A stretch of DNA of 64,000 bases from JAGWBF01 sp965116325 (GTDB lineage: Bacteria > Chloroflexota > Dehalococcoidia > Lucifugimonadales > JAGWBF01). Location of the stretch: positions 1,550,001-1,614,000 of the forward strand of contig OZ220675.1 of the NCBI GenBank assembly GCA_965116325.1. Reading direction: 5' to 3'. Under the pieces are notes generated by a model. The model saw only the letters and a program-made list of their open reading frames with translations, did not search any database and had not been told where the DNA came from. Positions 58,528-64,000 of this stretch are shown piece after piece; position 1 is the first letter of the stretch, and each line of letters begins with the position of its first letter. The position numbers and the translations under genes were made by a program.

Positions 58528-59343
58528 ATGCGAGCCAAGCTGGAACCCCTCCTGCGCATCGGACCCTCGGTCCTCTTTGTGATTGCGGTATTCCTGCTTT
58601 TGATCACAGCCAGCGTGACCTATGCGGTGAACGAGCTGCGCCTCTACGGCTATGGTTTCGACAAGTGGGATATCTCCCTGAAGACCGGCATCGAGAGAGA
58701 TGAGCTGACAGGTATAGCCCGCCAGATCCGGGCCTACTTCAACTCTCACACCGAACCCCTGGAGATTCGCGCGACCATCTTCTCCGAGAAACGGGACCTG
58801 TTTAACCAACGGGAGATCATCCACATGAAGGATGTGAAAGACCTGATTTGGGGGGTGTACGTGGTTGGCGGGCTGTCCCTGGCCTACCTGCTGGGGATTG
58901 CCGCCCTCGGATTCCTGCGGAGAGGCCGTTCTTATAGCGTGACTCTGGTCCGGGACCTGCTCTGGGGAAGCGCCGTCACGACGGGATTTGTGCTGGGAGT
59001 GGGGTTGGCGGCCCTTGTGGGGTTCGACCGGCTCTTCCTGTTCTTCCACGAGGTCAGCTTCGCAAACGACTTCTGGATGCTGGACCCCCGGTCCGACTAC
59101 CTGGTTATCCTCTTCCCCCAGGGCTTCTGGTACGACGCCACCATGTTCGTCGGCCTTTTGGCTGTGATGGGAGCGGTGGTAACCGGCACTGCTTCCGGCG
59201 GTTACCTGCTTGCCCGCCGCATGAGGGAGGGAAGGGACGGCCCAAGTGGCGTCAGATCGGAGGACGACATGGAGCTGAATGGCGATGCTGGTGGGGGACC
59301 CTGGGAACGGATAAAGGGGCTGCTATCCGGCAGGTCTCGGTGA
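58528..59343 (+). CDS. TIGR01906/DUF1461 integral membrane protein
   Basis: A 271-residue membrane protein with about four or five helices. An N-terminal helix (VLFVIAVFLLLITASVTYAV) precedes an outside domain with FSEKRDLFNQREIIHMKDVKDLIWGVY, the family's E-x2-HM-x-DVK signature. Three more helices and an acidic/Gly tail follow. Function unknown. ATG at 58528 is chosen; an in-frame TTG at 58489 would add 13 residues. Confidence 0.85.
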   Translation: MRAKLEPLLRIGPSVLFVIAVFLLLITASVTYAVNELRLYGYGFDKWDISLKTGIERDELTGIARQIRAYFNSHTEPLEIRATIFSEKRDLFNQREIIHMKDVKDLIWGVYVVGGLSLAYLLGIAALGFLRRGRSYSVTLVRDLLWGSAVTTGFVLGVGLAALVGFDRLFLFFHEVSFANDFWMLDPRSDYLVILFPQGFWYDATMFVGLLAVMGAVVTGTASGGYLLARRMREGRDGPSGVRSEDDMELNGDAGGGPWERIKGLLSGRSR

Positions 59344-59351
59344 GGATGGGG

Positions 59352-59582
59352 CTAACCCATGGCGCAGGCGCAAGCCCCACCCGCGCAGCACCCGCCTCCA
59401 CCGCCCGCGCTCGGAATGTAGCTCAGTTCGCCGTCATCGGTGGTGATAGCTGCTGAGAAAAGGGATATGCGCCTCTTGGCCTGCTGGCTGCACCTGGGAC
59501 ACTCAGCACCGTCGGCGCTCATCCCCTGGAGCAGATCGAAGGTGTGGTCGCAGGTAGCACAAATGTACTCGTAGATAGGCAT
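59352..59582 (-). CDS. FmdB-family zinc ribbon protein
   Basis: A 76-residue protein with a FmdB-type zinc ribbon: MPIYEYICATCDHTFDLLQ then ECPRCSQQAKRRISLFSAA, giving two CxxC pairs. The C-terminus is unusual for its Gly/Cys/Ala-rich run (GGGGGCCAGGACACAMG), which may bind metal. Regulatory role only proposed for the family. Confidence 0.9.
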   Translation of the reverse strand: MPIYEYICATCDHTFDLLQGMSADGAECPRCSQQAKRRISLFSAAITTDDGELSYIPSAGGGGGCCAGGACACAMG

Positions 59583-59661
59583 ACAGACCTCTCCGTCAAT
59601 GCTATCCCAGCCCTAACTTCATCGTCAAGGAGAGTGGGAGCAACCTGCCCCACCCCCGGAC

Positions 59662-59857
59662 TGTCCGTTCGTGCTGAGCCTCTTGAATGGAGGAAATCGA
59701 AAACATTTAGGGCCCCCAGGGACAGACGCGCCTTTCGTCATTGCGGCGAAGGCCGCAACCCAGGGCGGTGCATCGCCGGCTTCCTGGCAGGCCAAGAGTC
59801 AAGAGCGGTACTATGTCCGTCCGTTCGCCCTGAGGGAAATCGAAGGGGAACGGACGG
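59662..59857 (+). repeat. C, A and C repeats between fmdB-like and PH-like genes
   Basis: Degenerate family C at 59662-59700, family A at 59736-59764 (CGTCATTGCGGCGAAGGCCG) and a full family C at 59814-59857. The 400-bp gap holds no other feature besides the promoter-like box at 59947. Confidence 0.75.
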
Positions 59858-59946
59858 CCCAGACGGGGGCCTGTCCTTGGCGTTTCCTGGATCGCGGCGG
59901 ATGCCCCAAAGGCGGAGCAAGCTCGTGGTGCAGCTTGAATACGTGC

Positions 59947-59954
59947 TATATAAT
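59947..59954 (+). promoter_or_regulatory. Extended -10 promoter element
   Basis: TGC-TATATAAT (TATAAT at 59949-59954) 30-75 bp before the next gene, with no good -35. Confidence 0.4.
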
Positions 59955-60028
59955 GGAAACAGTCCGACAGACACACCCAAAAAGTGACCATTAAGAGGTG
60001 TGGTGTCGTCCAGGACAAGGAAAAGATA

Positions 60029-60577
60029 GTGCCCGAAGAGTCCGTCCTATTCGCTCAACCCTCCAGCTTGGAGACCATGCTTATGCCCGGCGAACGGGTG
60101 CTGTCCCAGTGTGGGCTTCTCTTTGCAACCTCCCGCAGGCTCCTGCGATACGAAAGGCAGGGGGGCAGGGTGTCCTTAGAAGAGCTGTCCTATCAGCAGC
60201 TCACCGGCGTCGAAGTGGTGCGCAAGGCCAGCCATCCCATAATGGCGCTGGGAGTGCTCGCGGTCCTGGGGGCTATCTTTATGACCATAACGGGCCTGAT
60301 CTTTGTTACGGCCTTCTTGGCAGTGGCCGGTGGCCTCGCCATGGTCTTGTACGGCTCCAAGGGCCACAACTCCTACTATCAGCTCCACGTCGATCAGCCT
60401 CCTCCCGGACCATCCCCCGAGCCGCCCACGGAGATGGAGGTGGCCCTCGATCGGATTAAGACCGCCTTCGGGATCAGTACCGAGAAGGTGGACAAGCGGT
60501 GGCAGCTTGACTACGTGAAGGGCAGAAGCTTCATAGCCACCGTCCGCACCATCCGTGGCGACCTCCCCGAATTCTAG
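60029..60577 (+). CDS. Membrane protein with PH-like domain, unknown function
   Basis: A 182-residue protein. The first part (MLMPGERVLSQCGLLFATSRRLLRYERQGGRVSLEELSYQQLTGVEV) resembles bacterial PH-like/YdbT-type domains. Two adjacent helices follow (GVLAVLGAIFMTITGLIFVTAFLAVAGGLAMVLYG). After a proline-rich linker comes a C-terminal charged domain. GTG at 60029 is preferred since AAGGA lies seven bases upstream; GTG at 59984 is an alternative without a ribosome-binding site. Confidence 0.6.
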   Translation: MPEESVLFAQPSSLETMLMPGERVLSQCGLLFATSRRLLRYERQGGRVSLEELSYQQLTGVEVVRKASHPIMALGVLAVLGAIFMTITGLIFVTAFLAVAGGLAMVLYGSKGHNSYYQLHVDQPPPGPSPEPPTEMEVALDRIKTAFGISTEKVDKRWQLDYVKGRSFIATVRTIRGDLPEF

Positions 60578-60609
60578 GCCCGCCCTCGCCCTGCCCCAGT
60601 CTCCTTCCG

Positions 60610-60648
60610 TTGACAAGCTAGCTCCATTGGCTAATAATTTAGCTAGCT
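60610..60648 (+). promoter_or_regulatory. Promoter with twin operator-like palindromes
   Basis: Perfect -35 TTGACA (60610-60615), 16-bp spacer, TAATAA (60632-60637). Two identical 8-bp palindromes AGCTAGCT lie at 60616-60623, next to the -35, and 60641-60648, over the predicted start site, 25 bp apart. This spacing invites a dimeric repressor for the genes at 60711-62853. Confidence 0.55.
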
Positions 60649-60710
60649 GAAACGGCATTTCGCCGCAGGATTTACCCAGCAATCCCCATCACGTTCAAGG
60701 AGTGAGTCCC

Positions 60711-61622
60711 ATGGGTGTAATGAGCAAAAAGGCGAGGGAGATTTTCTACCGAAAGGGTAGGCCTATCACCCATATCGCCAGCGCCCCCTCGGTGCACGAT
60801 GCCCGCATGTATGAACGGGCAGGGTTCGAGTACATATTCCTGGGTGGGGATGCCACCTTCGGCATCATGCTGGGCATTCCCGGCACCTACATGGACATCA
60901 CCGAAAAGACCTTCATCGCGAAGTACTACGTCAATGCGGTGAACATCCCCGTCCTCATGGACTGCGACGAAGTGTGCGGTCGCGGGCCGGCCATCGTGGA
61001 GCGGGCTGTGGAGAAGTACGTCGATATTGGCCTGGCGGGCATGGACATCGACGACCGTGTGGTGTTCGAGGTGCGTGGGGCCGCCCGCACCGAGCGGGAG
61101 CACGGCATCTCCGAGTGCGTGCCCATCGAGCAGATGGCCGACGTCATCGGGGCGGCCAAGGACGTCATGAAGTCCCTCGACCCCGACTTCGTCCTCCGGG
61201 TGCGGTGCTACGACTTCCACGTGGGCACTCCCCTGGAAGATACCATCAAGCGACTGCAGGCCTATGAGCGGGCTGGGGCCGATGTGCTCTACCTGGGAGG
61301 CGTGGAGACGCCTGAGGATACCAAGAAGTGCCTGGATGGCCTGAACATACCCTGCACGGTGCCGGCCACCTGGATGACCTACGACCTAGCCCGGGACTTG
61401 GGCCTCTGCGAGGTGCGCCGTCCCTACGAGCTGGAAATGGTGATGCACTCGGCCGGATGGGAGTTCCTGGAAGACTTCAACCAGCGGGGCTTCGCAGCAT
61501 CCGATGCCCGCCGGGAACAGTACAAGGACAGCCCCTACATGGCCCACTACGGCGCCCTCTTCCCCGACCGGGATGTGTTGGGCAACCCGACAGGTTCGGG
61601 TGGAGGAAAGCCTGCCCAGTAG
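60711..61622 (+). CDS. Isocitrate lyase/PEP mutase-family protein
   Basis: A 303-residue TIM-barrel protein of the ICL/PEPM superfamily. The phosphate/substrate loop HIASAPSVHDARMYERAGFEYIFLGG is at the front. VLMDCDEVCGRGPAIVERAVEKYVDIGLAGMDIDD holds the metal-linked Asp84 and Asp86. VRCYDFHVGTPLEDTIKRLQAYERAGADVLYLGG is the typical R-x-D-like segment, though changed. Members cleave or form C-C or C-P bonds. ATG at 60711 has AAGGAG eight bases upstream. It is in an operon with the amidohydrolase. Confidence 0.85.
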   Translation: MGVMSKKAREIFYRKGRPITHIASAPSVHDARMYERAGFEYIFLGGDATFGIMLGIPGTYMDITEKTFIAKYYVNAVNIPVLMDCDEVCGRGPAIVERAVEKYVDIGLAGMDIDDRVVFEVRGAARTEREHGISECVPIEQMADVIGAAKDVMKSLDPDFVLRVRCYDFHVGTPLEDTIKRLQAYERAGADVLYLGGVETPEDTKKCLDGLNIPCTVPATWMTYDLARDLGLCEVRRPYELEMVMHSAGWEFLEDFNQRGFAASDARREQYKDSPYMAHYGALFPDRDVLGNPTGSGGGKPAQ

Positions 61623-61671
61623 CCTCTTCGGCTTCGGGCGGCTTGTACCACAACAAAACTGGGGGTGACCT

Positions 61672-62853
61672 ATGAGGAACGGAATCAGGATCGTCGACAT
61701 GGATACCCACGTCCAGCCCACCGTTGATGTGCTGGAGAAGTACGTGGAACCCAGCTTCCGCCCACGCCTGGCGGAGTTCGATCCCTACCGACGCACCAGG
61801 GAGAACTACCTGGGATCTACTACGACCCTGGCTGTGGGCCCCATTCCCTATGACCGGATGCCAGGCGAGGCGCCCAGGGAAGAGGACACCAAGGCAACCC
61901 CAGGCGGACGGGGAGGCAACGAAGGACGCTCCCACTCCATGCACAGGGTGCCGGTGCAGCCCCAGGTGCAGGATGAGAACGTGGAGGGCCGTTTGCAGGA
62001 TATGGACCTGGAGGGGCGGGACATTGACTTCCTGTTCCCCGGTACGTCCATCACATCCATTACCGGTCTGCCCGACGTCACCCTTTCCGAGGGCTACTAC
62101 CGGGCCTACCACCACTACATGCAGATGTACTCCGCCCCTGCCCCGGACCGGCTGAAGAGCGCCATCCAGGTGCCCGGCGCGGACCCCGAGTGGGCGGTTA
62201 GCGAGATCAAGATGTGGGGCAACGAAAAGTGGGTGGCGGGCGTCTGGGTCCACCTGAAGGAAGGACTGCCCGTGGACCATCCCGACCTTGAGCCAATCTG
62301 GGCCACCATGAGCGAGTACGACCTTCCCTCGGTCCACCACAGCTTCTACATGGAGCCCCCCTACTTCCCAGGCTACAAGGATGTGTGGGGCAACGCAGTG
62401 GCAGCCCGCACCTTCGCCCATCCTTGGGGGGCATCCCGCCTCTTCGCCTACATGATCCTGGGTGGTCTGCTGGACCGATATCCCAACTTCCGGGCCTTCG
62501 CTTCCGAGGTGGGTCACGGATGGCTGCCGAACATGCTCCTGCGCTTGGGCTTCAACAAGAGCTACCTGCAGGGTGCGTCCAAGGACCTGAAGTACACTCC
62601 CCTAGAGTATGCCCAGATGGGAAGGATCGCCTGCGCCGCCGAGCCCTTCGAGGGGCCGATTATGACCAAGGCCACCATCGATGTGCTGGGTGAGGACTGC
62701 CTCATGCACCAGTCCGACTACCCTCATGGGCAGTGCTGGTTCCCGGAGACAGCCCAAGAAGTGATGGACTGGGACTTCTGGCCGAGCCTCGGCCCCAACG
62801 CGCTGGAGAAGCACATGGCGGGCAACGCCGAGAAGATGCTCCGCCTGAACTAA
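61672..62853 (+). CDS. Amidohydrolase-2-family metal-dependent hydrolase
   Basis: A 393-residue TIM-barrel amidohydrolase. The metal motif DTH (Asp11, His13) lies in IVDMDTHVQPT, and later HHSFYMEPP, FRAFASEVGHGWLPNMLLRLGF and MHQSDYPHGQCWFP supply further ligands. Related enzymes are decarboxylases or hydrolases such as ACMSD. A good GGGGGTG sequence precedes the ATG. It is 49 bp after the PEPM-like gene and probably uses its product or substrate. Confidence 0.9.
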   Translation: MRNGIRIVDMDTHVQPTVDVLEKYVEPSFRPRLAEFDPYRRTRENYLGSTTTLAVGPIPYDRMPGEAPREEDTKATPGGRGGNEGRSHSMHRVPVQPQVQDENVEGRLQDMDLEGRDIDFLFPGTSITSITGLPDVTLSEGYYRAYHHYMQMYSAPAPDRLKSAIQVPGADPEWAVSEIKMWGNEKWVAGVWVHLKEGLPVDHPDLEPIWATMSEYDLPSVHHSFYMEPPYFPGYKDVWGNAVAARTFAHPWGASRLFAYMILGGLLDRYPNFRAFASEVGHGWLPNMLLRLGFNKSYLQGASKDLKYTPLEYAQMGRIACAAEPFEGPIMTKATIDVLGEDCLMHQSDYPHGQCWFPETAQEVMDWDFWPSLGPNALEKHMAGNAEKMLRLN

Positions 62854-62880
62854 GCCGGGGGATCAAATCACGGAAACCAG

Positions 62881-62911
62881 GGGGCCAGCCATGCAGGCTG
62901 GCCCCTTTTTT
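62881..62911 (+). terminator. Strong intrinsic terminator
   Basis: Stem GGGGCCAGCC/GGCTGGCCCC (10 bp), loop ATGCA, then TTTTTT. It ends the PEPM-amidohydrolase operon, and the U-tract overlaps the stop codon of the convergent MFS gene. Confidence 0.9.
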
Positions 62912-64000
62912 ATTGGACGCGGCGGCGTTCGGCGGCTGCCTGGCGTACTTCGCCGCCCAAGCCGCGGAGCCTGGGGCTGCGCAACGCCAGGACCCAGATG
63001 AAGCTGATCAGACAGACCCCGCCAACGGCCACGGCGAGCCTGGGGTGTACCGTGTCGGCGATGCTGGTCAGGACGATGGACCCCAGGGCGGGCATGCTGA
63101 AGGTGATGCTGAAGAGGCCCATTATTCGTCCCCGAAGGTTGTCAGGGACCAGCATCTGCAGGGACCCCATTATCGAAACCAGGGCAAGGGAGTTTCCCAC
63201 ACCGGCAACGAAGAGGATGGGGACGGACAGCGCGAACCAGGGTGACAGGGCGAACAACAGGAAGAAGCTGCCCGAAATTGTCATGCCAAGAACGATGAGC
63301 TGCCCCTGCCGGTAGGACTCCCGCACGCTGCCGGTGATGATGGTACCGATCACAGCCCCTAATCCAAAGGCGGCAAGCATGAAACCCATGCCCTCGGGTC
63401 CTACGTCCAGCATCCGTTCGCCGGCGAAAACGGGCATCATGAAGAAGGCGATGGACATCCCGAAGAACCCGTTGAAATAGGACGTGCTCAGCAAGATGGC
63501 GAATACCCCGTGAGCGCGGGCAAAGCTGAACCCGTCGGCGATCTCCCGGAGAACGTTGCGTCTTTGCCGGTCCAGCACCGGTATTTTGAGAGTCTGGGCG
63601 ATTATGGTCATGAATATGAAGGTGCAGGCCCCGACGGTTAACGTGGCGCCGATGCCGACGGTGGCTACCAGAATGCCTGCCAGGGACGGGGCGACTATCC
63701 CCATACCCTGCCAGGCGAAGTTGTGCATCGCCACCGCGCTGGGTATGTCATCCCGGGGCACCAGCCGGGGCAGTATGCTCTGCCGGGCCGGTGAATCGAA
63801 GGCTTGGACAGCTCCGACCAGGAAGGCGGCTACCAGCACATGCCAGGGCTCCACCAACCCCTTGACCGTCAGCGCCATGAGCGCCAGAACCACGCAGGCG
63901 GTGGAGGACTGGCAGATTGCTATCAGCGCTTTAAGGCTCACCCTATCGGCGAAAGCGCCTCCGAACAGGTTCAGGGTGATGGAGGGAATCGCCAGCGTCA
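62910..64000 (-). CDS. MFS transporter, MFS_3/EntS-like (5' end outside window)
   Basis: The minus-strand frame is open to the window edge, so the N-terminus is missing. The visible part starts TLAIPSITLNLFGGAFADRVSLKAL, containing the MFS loop 2-3 motif. It continues through FDSPARQSILPRLVPRDDIPSAVAMHN, a signature of the MFS_3/enterobactin-exporter group. About ten helices remain. Probable drug or metabolite efflux. An internal GTG at 63941 is not the real start. The stop overlaps the terminator of the neighbouring operon. Confidence 0.87.
   Translation of the reverse strand, partial: TLAIPSITLNLFGGAFADRVSLKALIAICQSSTACVVLALMALTVKGLVEPWHVLVAAFLVGAVQAFDSPARQSILPRLVPRDDIPSAVAMHNFAWQGMGIVAPSLAGILVATVGIGATLTVGACTFIFMTIIAQTLKIPVLDRQRRNVLREIADGFSFARAHGVFAILLSTSYFNGFFGMSIAFFMMPVFAGERMLDVGPEGMGFMLAAFGLGAVIGTIITGSVRESYRQGQLIVLGMTISGSFFLLFALSPWFALSVPILFVAGVGNSLALVSIMGSLQMLVPDNLRGRIMGLFSITFSMPALGSIVLTSIADTVHPRLAVAVGGVCLISFIWVLALRSPRLRGLGGEVRQAAAERRRVQ

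Overview
The window is a GC-rich (about 60% by eye), densely packed bacterial chromosome segment. The DNA contains no species marker I can name with certainty. The gene mix suggests a Chloroflexota relative of the marine SAR202/Dehalococcoidia type: paired TPP-dependent enzymes, split MaoC-like dehydratases, LLM flavin oxidoreductase, amidohydrolase, PEP-mutase-like and DUF3179 proteins, a HerA/NurA pair, and REP-like intergenic palindromes. That assignment is inference. There is no prophage, insertion sequence, CRISPR array or rRNA. One tRNA, Pro(CGG), is present.

Layout. 0-3 kb: end of a HAD phosphatase gene, then a minus-strand operon of a TPP enzyme and a GrdB/PrdB-family protein whose reading frame is crossed by a UGA. 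3.4-7.9 kb: an aapJQMP amino-acid ABC transporter. 8-9.6 kb: SulP anion transporter. 9.8-14.6 kb: ATP-grasp, Amt, alpha-E and transglutaminase genes in one run. 14.7-21.6 kb: GNAT, RadC, HEPN-like, GPP34, MFS, LLM oxidoreductase and DUF3179. 21.7-37.5 kb: mostly housekeeping (zwf, trmD, moaB, ggt, tlpA-like, rplS, priA, def, CCA nucleotidyltransferase, secD, secF, nfo, zincin, CDGSH). 37.5-48.6 kb: leucine dehydrogenase, FAH, then a minus-strand run lysA, holB, tag, selB, nurA, HAS-barrel protein, herA. 48.6-50 kb: small accessory patch (repeats, toxin remnant, antitoxin-like HTH, GIY-YIG). 50-64 kb: CocE hydrolase, radical SAM, tRNA-Pro, a MaoC/MaoC/small protein/TPP cluster, sppA, mazG, DUF1461, FmdB, PH-like protein, PEP-mutase-like plus amidohydrolase, and an MFS gene running off the end.

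The most interesting point is selenium. The UGA at 927-929 sits in the middle of a GrdB/PrdB-type protein, in a U-x-x-C context, and is followed 18 nt later by a compact hairpin of the bacterial SECIS type. The same window encodes SelB, the elongation factor that reads such signals. selA, selD and tRNA-Sec are not in the window. Other points of note are the NurA/HAS-barrel/HerA operon joined by two GTGA overlaps, an ammonium channel inside the ATP-grasp/alpha-E/transglutaminase operon, an unusually long SecD, a likely leaderless ATP-grasp transcript, twin operator-like palindromes at 60.6 kb, and a composite repeat system including an exact 172-bp-period duplication next to the tRNA.
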